This document shows, piece by piece, positions 24,301 through 32,623 of a DNA stretch of 64,000 bases (position 1 is the first letter of the stretch; each line of letters starts with the position of its first letter). Source of the DNA: Acanthaster planci (taxonomy: Eukaryota; Echinodermata; Asteroidea; Valvatida; Acanthasteridae); the NCBI RefSeq assembly GCF_001949145.1, contig NW_019091375.1, forward strand, positions 2,093,976-2,157,975, read 5' to 3'. The notes under the pieces are model-generated. The model saw only the letters and a program-made list of their open reading frames with translations. It did no database searches and had not been told where the DNA came from. A program made the position numbers and the translations under genes.

Positions 24301-25612
24301 CAGAGCAGACCAATTCTTGGTTTTGATCTGTAATCTCTAACCCTTATGGTCCTTCCTGTTCTGCATACATTTCCTCCCACCCCACCCAGGAAATTAAGGA
24401 GTTGTCCATCCAAGCCTGTGCACTTTCTTTCTGTATCCTTTGACCTTTCTTTGCCCTAAATCTCTCTTCTTTCCCTCCGTTTTTCTTTTGTTCCTGGTCC
24501 CCTTCTCCTATCCCACCCCCCTGCCTTCCTCTTTCTCGTCAAGACGTAGCTCACCTCGAACCTCCCCCGTCTCTCCTTCCCCCAGATAACTCCCTGAACG
24601 AGGACCACCTGGGCCAGGTCATGGCGGGCCGGAGTCGTGGGCTTCAGGACCAGAACTGCGCCACGTCCATGCCCATCTCCATGCCTGTGTGGAACAAGGA
24701 AACTCGACTCTCGTGGGAAGAGGGGGAAGACGAAGACAAGGTAAAACTGCTGTCCCTTCCTCCGTAGTTGAAGTCCAATACTTTTTTTTTTCCAATCACC
24801 AAATATTGAGCTTCTCATTGCATTTTAGCAGCAAGAAAAGCATTGACGGCAGACAGCAAATAAAGTAAAGGTTGGTCTTTCAGAAGAGGGGGGAAAAAAA
24901 TGAAATTTGGATTAGCAAAAAGTAACGTACCGTGAAAGCACTCGGTGGGTTCTTCCCAAAACGTTTGTCAGTTCAACGTTCTTGGATCAATATTTATCAG
25001 CCGTGCCCTCCCCCCGGTGGGTGTGTCGGTTCTTGGGTGGGGGGGGCACAATGGATTTTCTTTTCGTAAAATAGCCTTTCCATGTTTTTTTTATCCTTGA
25101 AAGGATCCTTAACACATTTTTAGAATTCTGGCATTTTAATCCCCTATTGAAATCAGATATTGCCTACAACTCCTCCCCCCATACGAAACTGCTCCCCTTC
25201 AGAATCTGCATCGGCCATTACCATTGGCCACTCTACCCTGACATGATTACTTCCAGTTGTTTCGAATTTTTCTGCCTGTCAGGTAGAAATTTGACAAGAA
25301 TGAAAAAGAAAAGCATTTATGACAGGACTTGTCATAAATGATTTCCTTTTTTTTTTCTTTTTCTTTCAGAGTTGAATTTGGAATTGCCAGTGTTGCATTT
25401 GTAGGTCACTTTCATATATTAAACAATTTGAAGATATCTGTCCTTTTTTGTTTCGGTTTTTACAGGTCCCAATGCCCGATCCAGATCACATGGTAGCCAG
25501 CATGAAGGCTCTGTCTCTCAGTGTCCAGGACGGAACGGAGATGTTCGGAGACCTTCCCCGGCCCAGACTGAACACGGGGGACGCCCAATCATTGTCCAAG
25601 ATCAAGCTATAG
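6234..25612 (+). CDS. AKT1S1: PRAS40/AKT1S1 (Lobe)-like protein, 11 coding exons, 420 aa
   Basis: Coding exons are 6234-6398, 15990-16124, 17615-17717, 18713-18824, 19727-19804, 21716-21831, 22575-22672, 23137-23215, 23565-23639, 24586-24740 and 25466-25612. Reading phase agrees at every junction and no stop interrupts the frame. The C-terminus is diagnostic: GDLPRPRLNT (Thr409) matches the Akt site around human PRAS40 Thr246; MPISMPVW (349-356) matches LPVSVPVW; MFDLDG (297-302) lies where PRAS40 has its TOS motif FVMDE; ESDDESSTD follows, as in PRAS40. The family is a cytosolic Akt substrate that binds raptor/mTORC1 and, once phosphorylated, 14-3-3. Residues 1-200 are not recognised in vertebrate PRAS40 (256 aa). 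They hold Cys6/Cys8, Cys74/Cys77 and Cys81, which could form a zinc site, and a charged helix near 145-190 that is probably a coiled coil. Family assignment rests on the C-terminus; the N-terminal join is inferred from splice phase. Confidence 0.85.
6674..6940. repeat. Foldback MITE with CAGGGGCCAATTTC ends
   Basis: The termini CAGGGGCCAATTTC and GAAATTGGCCCCTG are exact reverse complements. Inner matches continue: GCTTAAGCACAAAATTTGC against GCAAAATTTGTGCTT, and GGTTACCAGC against GCTGGTAACC. No protein frame is present. Similar GGGGCCAATTTC ends recur, from memory, in other marine invertebrate genomes. Confidence 0.8.
8033..12110. repeat. Dense ACATGTAC/TACATGTA palindrome field
   Basis: Short palindromic runs such as ACATGTACATGTA are packed at 8033-8080, 8220-8310, 9290-9560, 10190-10280, 10515-10605, 10890-10945, 11530-11960 and 12040-12110. 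They are scattered single or double units, not one tandem array. Long open frames here, rich in Cys, Thr, Tyr and His, come from these units and are not genes. Confidence 0.75.
13141..13549. repeat. Foldback element with GTACGTGGGTAATTCC ends
   Basis: The left end GTACGTGGGTAATTCCGGAA and the reverse complement of the right end, GTACGTGAGTAATTCCAGAA, agree over about 33 bases. The interior holds an AT-rich block (TAATAATAATTTAGAATTTA) and short repeats of AAAACCA...CACACAAAAC. It has no coding capacity. Confidence 0.75.
13893..14104. repeat. Foldback MITE with GGGCCGTTTTCCAATACTCA ends
   Basis: The left end GGGCCGTTTTCCAATACTCA and right end TGAGTATTTGAAAACGGCCC are near-perfect complements. 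An adjoining CCGTCTC/GAGACGG match extends the arms. The interior is AT-rich and non-coding. Confidence 0.8.
15285..15325. repeat. TIR element family 2, left end cut by the assembly gap
   Basis: The sequence GAAGCAAGATATGGGACGGA followed by a C run matches the inverted ends of the elements at 28425-28576 and 39553-39726. The rest of the element is in the gap that starts at 15326; its C/G homopolymer ends probably caused the gap. Confidence 0.7.
15326..15457. other. Assembly gap (132 N)
   Basis: This is a run of 132 N within intron 1 of the AKT1S1-like gene. Frames drawn across it have no meaning. Confidence 0.99.
15990..16124 (+). CDS. AKT1S1-like gene, coding exon 2
   Basis: The acceptor TGTCTGCTTCAG and donor GTAAGT flank 45 complete codons (phase 0 to 0), residues 56-100. 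It contains the CTNC pair (Cys74, Cys77) and Cys81 after a Trp-Val-Val strand-like segment. With the CxC of exon 1 this looks like a small metal-binding fold, an inference from spacing only. Confidence 0.75.
17063..17437. repeat. Foldback repeat family 1, full copy
   Basis: The order and arms match those of 4590-4960: AATAAGCCTTTTGCTAGTTA at the left, AAGAAGGGCACAAAGGAACC in the centre, and AGCAACAGTGTCTTTAGTCT with GGGAATTCAAATTGTTATG in the right arm. It lies in intron 2 of the AKT1S1-like gene. Confidence 0.8.
17615..17717 (+). CDS. AKT1S1-like gene, coding exon 3
   Basis: The acceptor CTTTAATTGCAG precedes 17615 and the donor GTGAGT follows. Phase runs from 0 to 1, residues 101-134, starting SDADKQDALRR and ending EVSKTKSPTL. 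It is predicted largely helical. Confidence 0.75.
17862..18233. repeat. Foldback repeat family 1, copy with inverted centre
   Basis: The arms match the other copies (CTGAAGACACTTGCTATACC at left, its complement at right). The central GGGCACAAAGG block is read on the opposite strand here, as expected when an element with long complementary ends inserts in the other orientation. It lies in intron 3, about 425 bases from the previous copy. Confidence 0.75.
18713..18824 (+). CDS. AKT1S1-like gene, coding exon 4 (coiled coil)
   Basis: The acceptor CCCATTCTGTAG and donor GTAAGG define a phase 1 to phase 2 exon. It encodes HPSTSSQDALKKTVGDLQ and continues through QLTRYLTKERTSMEERI, a charged amphipathic helix likely to be a coiled coil. 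Confidence 0.75.
19419..19627. repeat. Foldback MITE with GGTCATTCCATGAGG ends
   Basis: The left end GGTCATTCCATGAGGTTGG and right end CCAGCCTCATGGAATGACC are complementary with one mismatch; CACAATTTG/CAATTGTGG extends the pairing. It lies in intron 4 and has no coding capacity. Confidence 0.8.
19727..19804 (+). CDS. AKT1S1-like gene, coding exon 5
   Basis: The exon runs from phase 2 to phase 2 and encodes EFAEDQQAAYTALQKKAYRD followed by KNLMV. The split first codon completes Lys from exon 4. It continues the helix and is bounded by TTGGATAG and GTGAGT. Confidence 0.7.
20100..20655. repeat. Minisatellite, about 41-bp unit
   Basis: A unit built from GTTGCATTCTGTTGCATTCAG, then GGGTCYCGTTTCAGTTGT, repeats about 13 times with variants (GGATTCGGC for GCATTCAGC). 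The period is not a multiple of three and the unit has no forward stop codon, so all three forward frames stay open. The resulting frames of up to 247 codons are artefacts. It lies in intron 5. Confidence 0.9.
21716..21831 (+). CDS. AKT1S1-like gene, coding exon 6
   Basis: The acceptor TCTTCTGCACCCCAG and donor GTGAGG define a phase 2 to phase 1 exon. It encodes LMVDADEKSLEDSITEAML and TPPHTPLSLSNTKNK. The TPPHTPLS segment is a Ser/Thr-Pro-rich linker and a plausible phosphorylation region. Confidence 0.75.
22575..22672 (+). CDS. AKT1S1-like gene, coding exon 7
   Basis: The acceptor CTGTTCACAG and donor GTGAGT define a phase 1 to phase 0 exon. It encodes NLNAPPLSMSYPRSFHGGAP and a Pro/Lys-rich tail, a disordered linker like the proline-rich middle of PRAS40. 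Confidence 0.75.
23137..23215 (+). CDS. AKT1S1-like gene, coding exon 8
   Basis: The acceptor CCCATTTACAG and donor GTACGT define a phase 0 to phase 1 exon encoding AYGGQQRSGVTPRGVTKTRQ and RSNDAD, a basic disordered segment. The donor is less canonical than its neighbours, but the phase then fits exon 9 exactly. Confidence 0.65.
23565..23639 (+). CDS. AKT1S1-like gene, coding exon 9 (TOS-like motif)
   Basis: The acceptor TTTCCCCGCAG and donor GTGAGT bound a phase 1 to phase 1 exon. It encodes MFDLDGFNDDCDPFFESDDE and SSTD. This aligns with the PRAS40 segment with TOS motif FVMDE followed by PPFCESDPESTDD. The TOS-like FDLDG here (residues 298-302) has Gly at the last position. Confidence 0.85.
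24586..24740 (+). CDS. AKT1S1-like gene, coding exon 10
   Basis: The acceptor CTCTCCTTCCCCCAG and donor GTAAAA define a phase 1 to phase 0 exon. NSLNEDHLGQ follows the acidic block as GSLSEETPAG does in human PRAS40. SMPISMPVWNK aligns with SLPVSVPVW, so Ser348 corresponds to the mTORC1 site Ser183. An acidic EEGEDEDK stretch ends the exon. Confidence 0.85.
25466..25612 (+). CDS. AKT1S1-like gene, last coding exon (Akt site)
   Basis: The acceptor GTTTTTACAG and a TAG stop at 25610-25612 bound 48 residues. DPDHMVASMKAL aligns with SPDLDRIAASMRAL of PRAS40, and MFGDLPRPRLNT aligns with VFGDLPRPRLNT around Thr246. RPRLNT fits the Akt consensus RxRxxT. The protein ends KIKL where PRAS40 ends in a basic LKRKY tail. 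Confidence 0.9.
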   Translation, partial: VPMPDPDHMVASMKALSLSVQDGTEMFGDLPRPRLNTGDAQSLSKIKL

Positions 25613-26880
25613 CAGGATGGGTCAAATTAATACCTGACCCCCCCCCTCGACGTACTGTCGTCAATATGTGAAATGTTCTACACTGTACAAAGAATACTTG
25701 CAGAAAATTAGCCAGACGTTGCTCGTTTTCCAACTGGCACATTGCTGACAATAAGTGTTTGATGTCGGACAGTAGCCCAGACTTGCTTGCAGTCTAGAGA
25801 GAACTTCATGGCGTGGTGACCTCAACACCTTTTTTAGAGTCAGGACTCATAATTTGTCTCATGGGGTAACTGTCCATCTCGTCTTTGATTGTTACCGTTA
25901 CATCACCCATCTTCTATCAAAATCTACCGCAGGGTTTTGGAGCATTTTTGCCAAGGGAGAGAAAGGCAGATTGGGGCTGAGCTTAACAGGTTGACTCAGA
26001 AAAATTCTCTGACTTCTGTTTATGTGTGGAAGATAAGTCACAGTTCACAAAGGCCGGTGTGGCCCTTTTGATGGGCAGGGAATATCATAAATGCTCAGTT
26101 TTTATTGGCCATTTCAACAGTTTTGGCCTTCACTTCTCAGGCCACTTCATTTTTTTCCAAAGGCCGGTACTCCCCTGTGCCCCAGAATGCTGTGAAGTAG
26201 ACCATGCCATTGCCAGTATTGGTGTCGTTCACGAACCGAATGGCTTTCACAGCCAGGTTCGATCACGCGCAGATACTACAGAGCCTTTGTGGCCGCCAGC
26301 ATTCGGAGGCCATTTTGGTTTACTTGCCACTTTTTGTCTGACTAAACCCTGCTGCTCTTTGTTCTGTTCATTCGTAAAGAACTCTCCATTTGGGCTGCAC
26401 TTCCCTGAGGAAGTAGTCGCAAAAGCAGGTCTCCATTTATGGTCACAGATATACAGGCCAGTTATAATCGCACCAGCCTTCAAATTGTATCGGCAACGTT
26501 CATGTGTATTTGAAATGACCTTGGCTGCCACTGTCTTTTCATTGATATTCCGTGTGAAAGATAGTGCTCTTATACAAACGTAACGTTCTGGTCATCCGAT
26601 GACTTCTTAATTTTCATGCCGTTGACGTTTTGAGTAACGTGCAGGCCACCGAGCCACATTGGCCTCTGTTTTAAGGCCTTTTGTGGCCAGTGAGCTACCA
26701 TACCCCAAGCTGCACAGATACGATCCTTAAACAAGTGGCATTATTACATGTTGCTTCAATTTTTTGTTGTGCTAAAAATGTCGGCAAGTTCGCAAGTATT
26801 CTGTTTTGTTTAACTTGTGATGAGAAAGTTATTGTTTATAGACTCCCAAATTCAAATTAATAAAAATTTAATCTTAATGA
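25613..26880 (+). other. 3' untranslated region of the AKT1S1-like gene
   Basis: About 1.25 kb without a credible coding frame follow the stop. A 185-codon frame at 26026-26583 has low-complexity, hydrophobic content and no start context, and is taken as chance. The region ends at the AATAAA signal. Confidence 0.55.
26859..26864 (+). terminator. Polyadenylation signal AATAAA of the AKT1S1-like gene
   Basis: This is a canonical AATAAA in an AT-rich context about 1.25 kb after the stop codon. Several pyrimidine- and GT-rich stretches follow, as expected around a cleavage site. Confidence 0.6.
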
Positions 26881-27049
26881 TATACTGTTACTAACGTGTA
26901 TAGTATTGCCTTCCCAACCCAACTTTGCTACAAATTTTATTCAGGCTTCAGTTTACTTTGTTTCATTCTTTAAGGGAAAAATGATTCACTACTGTGTGAT
27001 TTCTTAATGACATGGGTATTTATTGTTACAGACTTACCCGAGGAGACGC

Positions 27050-27210
27050 CTTAACTGCGGTTCAGTTAACGCGTTCATTAGCTTGTTGCTCGCGTGCATT
27101 TGGCAAATTACGACACCCTATTGGTCCAAGAGGCATGTAACGCGTGCGCACCACCTGTCCACGAGCGTTGTGACACCGCAGTAATGGCTTCTAATTCTGG
27201 GGCTTGTTTT
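27050..27210. repeat. Dispersed repeat family 3, copy 1
   Basis: The block with GCATTTGGCAAATTACGACA, the GTAACGCG segment, ACCACCTGTCC and GAGCGTTGTG recurs at 41690-41865 in the same order and strand, at roughly 70-75 percent identity by eye. Confidence 0.65.
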
Positions 27211-28057
27211 GGCGACCCGTAAGCAGAAACGTGTTTAGAACGTTGGAGCAGTTGGTTAGGGACCAACTCCATCTGACAGAGCCAAGCACAAGGAAGCAGG
27301 TGGCACTGTTTAGAATATCATTTCACTCCATCTTCAGCATGTTTGTCACCAGTGCTGCTCTCTCCTTTCCTTTATACGTTCCAGAAGAAAGCATTTCTTT
27401 GATTTGCTGCATGTAACAACCAATTTTGAAATGTAGAACTTTACTCATTTGGAGAGCGACACAAATTGTCTGTTTAGTTGAACCGGCGCTGAACCAACTC
27501 CAACCTTCAGTTCTTGTTCGGTCGGAACAATGACGTCACAGAGGCATAACCGAGTCGCGATAGCACTTTAACCAGTGACCAAAGCTGAAACAAGTTCATG
27601 GTCCGAGTCGTCAAAACGCCCCTGGTTGTCGAGTTACACGTTACTGTAAGACTGTGCGCAGGCCAAATAGCAGTTCAATGGAGTGACGGTTAATGTTACA
27701 AATTTTGTTTTTGATTTTGAAAAGCAGTATCATTTTTGGCAATTTTTCTGGACAAATTCGCATTCATTTTCTCTCGTATTAAAAAAATGGATTGTTTTGG
27801 AAGGTGTATTTATTTTTTTAGAAAATTATGATGCCGTAAAGTGGGTTGATTTAAACAAGCTTCAAGAGTTACCAGTTTTTGAAAACTTGGAAGTGGCAAA
27901 AGTTTGAAATGTCTGAAGATTGGTTAATGTTGCATCATTCGTATTATGTAATCGCTGCATTCAGACAAGAAACACAATATGGAATATCAGTCCGTGCCAA
28001 ATGTCAGTTTCTTTCCACGCCAGTTGTCTGTGTTAGGTGGACCCAAATTTACTCTCG

Positions 28058-28420
28058 AAATAAGCTTTTGGCGAGTTAAATTTGAAGAAAATCTTGGTAC
28101 ACTGAGCTATCAGATTGCACATAAACAGCACAATTTGAATTCCCCAGACTATACGATCTTTGCTAAAGGCACTGTTCCCATGCCTCGTGATTCGGGGCAA
28201 TTTTTTGCAGAGCGACCACCATCTCTGGAATAGACTGGTTCCTTTGTGCCCTTCTAATCCATTGAAAACAGTGTATTGGTGCAAGGCGTCTCTTGATGCA
28301 TAGTGTGAGCAAAAGCTTGCGCCGAATCACGAGGTACAGCAAAAGTGTCTTTAGTCTGGGGAATTCAAATGCTATGTTCACGTGAATGTAAAGAACTCTG
28401 TGTACGAGTTATTTTCAATA
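28058..28420. repeat. Foldback repeat family 1, copy truncated by a TIR element
   Basis: The left arm (AATAAGCTTTTGGCGAGTTA), the inverted centre (GGTTCCTTTGTGCCCTTCTA) and much of the right arm (AAAAGTGTCTTTAGTCTGGG) are present. The expected right end is missing: it stops where the family 2 element begins at 28425. Confidence 0.75.
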
Positions 28421-28424
28421 CCCA

Positions 28425-28576
28425 GCAAGATCTGGGACGGAGGGGTACCCCCCCTACATGTCCAACCCCTATACACACCTAAAACATCTCCCTGGATGTC
28501 TGTAAAGAATGCCCGAGATTCCAATCAAACAATGACCAACACAAAGGGGGGGGGTGCTCTCCGACCCATGTCTTGC
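28425..28576. repeat. TIR element family 2, copy 2
   Basis: The left end is GCAAGATCTGGGACGGAGGG plus a C run. The right end is a G run plus CTCTCCGACCCATGTCTTGC. The interior shares TCTGTAAAGAATGCCCGAGA with copy 3, which differs at two bases. It is 152 bp and non-coding. Confidence 0.8.
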
Positions 28577-29837
28577 CCTAACCCCCAATACAGCCATCTT
28601 TGCGGACTTTCGAGCATCAGCGGGGTGGGAGTTTGGTCCCACGGCCTATCTTGTTGAAACTTGGCACTGGGGATAAAACATACTCATGGTGATGAGAAAA
28701 TTCCAATTCAAAGTTTTCAAGTGGACATAGGGTTTCTCTTGTGTGTTAGTTTTACATGCACATGTATACGATCACGCAATCGCAAGTATGGGTCCGTGTA
28801 CATTAGCACGTCCCTGGAAAAGAAGAAAAAATGGGCCAACCTGTCATGGGAAAGTGGGCATTTTGTGAGCAAAGTACCAGTGAGAAATTCGAAGGACATT
28901 GCGACGATTTGGAGAGAATATGTACATAATGTATCCTGTAAAATGGTCCTATTTACCCGGAACTAAACACTAGGGTCTCTAGGTATCATGGCTCCCGAGA
29001 TCCCTTGGAACAGGTCATGCGGAGTGTTTTGCAAAGTGCCCTATTTGGGACGTCTCGTTGGAAGCAGCTTTTGAGAGCGCATTTTGTTGGTTCTCGTAAA
29101 TACGTACTCTAAAACCTGTAAGGAAGCACGTTATCAGGGCTTCTTGCAAAGAATATTCTTAAAAGTATATCTCGACCGCTGCCGGCGGCGAGTTAGAGGG
29201 CAGGTACTTACAGCGAAGTCCCTACTTTGGGATATCACGCCTATTGGATATGCGCAAGTGTTGACGCGCACATGGCAAGGCGCCTTTAGACCGATGAACA
29301 TCTAGTCACTGAGGGTGGTTTGGAACAGAGAGAATGAAGCAAGGTGACCGATGCAGCAAGGTTATTCCAAAAAGGAATTGTTCTCAGGAACAAGGGGTAT
29401 TTGTAAACATTGGTACAAATTGGTACTTGGTGACACTTAAACTTATGATGGCCACAGGCGTGTGTTCCTGGGACAGCTGCAGTTGTCTGTGACTGTGCTT
29501 AGGCTGAGAGACTGTAAGCGAAGATCGTATGGCGCCGCTTGGCGATCTTTGATTGTAAGTGGTGAGGCTGAACACCAAAAAACTGCACTGCACGCCTTGA
29601 GTCACAGTAGCGTCGTTACTGTGCCTCAACGATCGGTCTTGATGGTGATATGAATGAATTTCTTTCTATAGTGGTTTAATTAATACCCTCTTCAAGTATG
29701 GATTTTTTTTAGTGAAACCGCCCATCAGTTTATCTAACTTTTCTCAGAATAAACGGGTTCACTTTCCTTTGTTCAAAATCAGTGCACTTTTTTCACTATC
29801 TTGTTACATCATGTACTGAAGTTGTGATTTATTTTCC

Positions 29838-30005
29838 GCCTTCAGCAGAACCATTTGCCCATCAGTTGAAAAGAGCCCTGTTGGTCGGGGATACTCAATG
29901 TGCAACCGTGATGCGTGTATTTGCTAGTCGTTTGTGAACCAGCGAAGTTCAGTTCCGACCAAAGGGGCCTTTGTCGCTTGGTCTAGTTCGAGACCCAAAA
30001 GAACA
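29838..30005. repeat. Dispersed repeat family 4, copy 1
   Basis: CCATCAGTTGAAAAGAGCCC and AAGTTCAGTTCCGACCAAAG recur at 37118-37285 as CTCATCGGTTGAAAGGAGCC and AAGTTCAGTTCCGACCAAGG, with the intervening sequence also alignable. No coding potential is seen. Confidence 0.65.
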
Positions 30006-30683
30006 AACCTTCAAAATGATTGTACCAAACTACAGTGTTGAAGTGGTGACTATTTATACTTTGGCTAATAATGATGATCATTAATTGTTTAAAAACATGG
30101 AATTAAAAAAGCACCAAAATCCCTCAAAAAGGGGAAAGATTTTCCTTAAACTGAATTTAAATTGAACACTTATAAGACACATTAACAAGGAATGAATTAA
30201 AACTACATTGAGCAGGCCCTTAAATTTTGCATCCATGCATTGTGTGGCATAAAAAAATGTGCTTTTCCGATTTGTTCTGCGTATACTATAAAATGCATTT
30301 CCAATGTTGAAAGTTAACAAACTTCCAATTCTGTATGCTTCAATTTTGCACTTTGAAAAAATTGAAGGTAATTTGAAAGTACGTGGGAAACTCACACAAG
30401 ATTTTGACTTGCTTGTGGAAATCAAACTTCACTGAAAAACGGATATTTCCTTGTGTATGAACTAACCTAAGATCGCCCTCTCTGCATCTCACAAATCGGA
30501 CTTACAACAGACAGTTGAGATATTGCTGCAGTGAGCCTACATACAGTATATAAATATCATGCTCATGTAACTTGCCGTACCAGTGAGATATCCGCTCCGG
30601 GCAGAACAAAAGAGGGCGTTTTTTTGGTGGGGTTTTTTGTTTTGTTTTTGTTGGGTTGTTTGTTGGGGTGATGGGGGTGTTGG

Positions 30684-30775
30684 GGTGTTTGTTTGTTTGT
30701 TTGTTTGTTTGTTTGTTGGGGTGTGGGGGATGGTTGTTTGTTTGTTTGTTGGGTTGTTTGTTTGTTTGTTTGTAT
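30684..30775. repeat. (TTTG)n microsatellite
   Basis: GTTTGTTTGTTTG runs are interrupted by GGGGTGTGGGGGATGG. The Cys/Val/Leu-Phe-rich and Asn-Lys-Gln-Thr-rich frames on the two strands are translations of this repeat. Confidence 0.95.
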
Positions 30776-30807
30776 TTCTTTGGTACTCACCGCACTGGAC
30801 GCGGAGC

Positions 30808-31063
30808 CACGGACGTGTATAATAAAATCTGGACTCGCAATGCCCTTAATCAGCTTATAGAGTCATTGAATCCACTCGCGGCCATTTTACCGAGCCGAAT
30901 ACAAAGCTTTCCTGGCCACGCCCGTCTTTGTTCTTCCTGACGTCAATAGTAGGGAGCCAACCCATGCATTTGTATCCGGCTCGGTAAAAAATGGCCGCTG
31001 GTTGGCTTCTTCTTCATACAAAGGCGTTGCAAGTCCAGGTTTTTTTTATAATATACGTCCGTG
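30808..31063. repeat. Foldback MITE with CACGGACG ends
   Basis: The left CACGGACGTGTATAATAAAA pairs with the right TTTATAATATACGTCCGTG. TCTGGACTCGCAATGCC pairs with GGCGTTGCAAGTCCAGG. A second inner pair, GCGGCCATTTTACCGAGCCG and CGGCTCGGTAAAAAATGGCC, deepens the hairpin. It is non-coding. Confidence 0.85.
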
Positions 31064-32439
31064 CGCGGAGCACGCCGAGGAAGCGTAACAATTATTAGTC
31101 CGGCATGTATGGTCTTTGCGTACACCCAACACGCGTGTAAGAACGTACTTGTAAACCACCTGTTTTCCGTTTCGCTGATGGGGGGGGGTGCACCTCAGCT
31201 CGGGGCGGATAGCTAAACTTGACTTACTCGCCAGAAATATGAACGCGTGACTGTGAGATACGAGCCTGAGGACTGCCATCTTTCCGCGGCGAGATAAGAA
31301 AACCCTGAAGTGTCATTAAGTACATATTTTCAAAAAGTGAAGTAGATTTTTCCAAGTTCATTCATGAAGTACACATCTTTTCCAACTCCGTTTTCGCAGA
31401 TTTTTCCCGATTAGCTCATAGGCCTACTGTCCAATTCGTTGAAAAGAGATTTATATTATTAGCAACACTCTTTCTTTTATTGGAAACAAATCGTTTTTAC
31501 AAGATATATTTTTCATTTTTATGAGATTATGTTTTAAGTACGTTTTTTTGTGAGAAATAAATTCAAACTTGAATGCATTATATCGCTTGAAAATTAACTT
31601 GGAAAATATAGACCAAGCTTAATCAAAACTAAAATGACATTTGTCTCCAAAAATAGAAGCAATGTTTCTAAAAGAATTATCTCCTAAGAACAAACTTCAA
31701 GATAAATATCTCGAACAACCTAATTTTGGAAAAAAATATTCTTTGGAGACGAAGTTAAAAATATATATATATATATACATGTACACAAATGTATATACAC
31801 ACTTAGTGAAAACGAACTTGAATAAAATATACTTTACTGTTTGAAAAATATCCTGGATGGCACAATTGTTGCGAGATAACCACTTTAATAAAACTCTGCA
31901 TGTGGCCTCTCCCTAGTACCTGTGAGCTTCCTTATGAAACTGATCTCTGGACTGATCCCGAGTCTGAATGTGGGCGGTACCACACGGCCGCCATCTATGG
32001 AACACGATAGGCATTGCCCGATGGTACAGAACCGAAATTTGAAACTAGTCCGCAGAGGATAAATGGCGCTGGATATTGAACCAGATTCCTCGTGGGGAGA
32101 CAGCAACCGGTTGCCTGCTACTCACTCTAGCAGCGAGACATTGTGTTAGTGCAGTGACGAAGAGGTGTTTGTGTAAGGTTTCTTTCATGCCAAAGGAAAT
32201 AATCCCGGAACGTCTCACAAGAAGAAATCACTGAGTTTGTTCAGCAACTGTGACCGAGCACTGTACACAGGCACGTGTATGCCTGTGCGTTAAGGCAATC
32301 TGCATGGCTAGATAGCAGGGTTTTTTTTCTTTTTTTTCTTTTTGCACGCGGGTAGGGCAAGGGTCGTCATTGTGCGGTCATTGGACCCGCATCCCAGTGA
32401 AAGCTGTTCCTCGTCAGTATCTAGGAACCTTTGATATCC

Positions 32440-32623
32440 ATGGATATAATGACACATAGCGTCATCACTGCCCACGGGCCTGGCGTCCGAGAGATGCCGG
32501 TTACACGGCTTAGAACTCGAAGACGAGTGGGGCGATGGGTTGTGCTGTTGCTTCTCCTGATAGTGACGTTGGCCGTCGCCTTCCGGTTGAGGAACACTGG
32601 TGTTTTCACTACCGAACCGATAG
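32440..32623 (+). CDS. DUF3431 cluster, anchor exon A1
   Basis: The ATG at 32440 (context TATCCATGG; a second ATG at 32449 is weaker) opens 61 codons ending in phase 1 at G|GTACAT. The basic stretch RLRTRRRVGR (residues 24-33 or so) precedes a hydrophobic segment VVLLLLLIVTLAVAF (34-48). That is a type II signal anchor with positive residues on the cytosolic side. Confidence 0.75.

Larger units (their letters stand above)
26885..32439. other. Intergenic region between the AKT1S1-like gene and the DUF3431 cluster
   Basis: No gene is supported. The region holds dispersed repeats (27050-27210, 29838-30005), a foldback family 1 copy (28058-28420) abutting a family 2 TIR element (28425-28576), a (TTTG)n microsatellite and a foldback at 30808-31063. 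The promoter and any 5' UTR of the first DUF3431 gene must lie in its right part but cannot be placed. Confidence 0.5.

Noticed and set aside
26026-26583. Open frame of 185 codons after the AKT1S1-like stop
   Set aside because: It lies in the probable 3' UTR, has no recognisable motif and no splice or start context.
30563-30822. Gln/Asn/Lys/Thr-rich and Val/Cys/Phe-rich frames on both strands
   Set aside because: They are translations of the (TTTG)n microsatellite.
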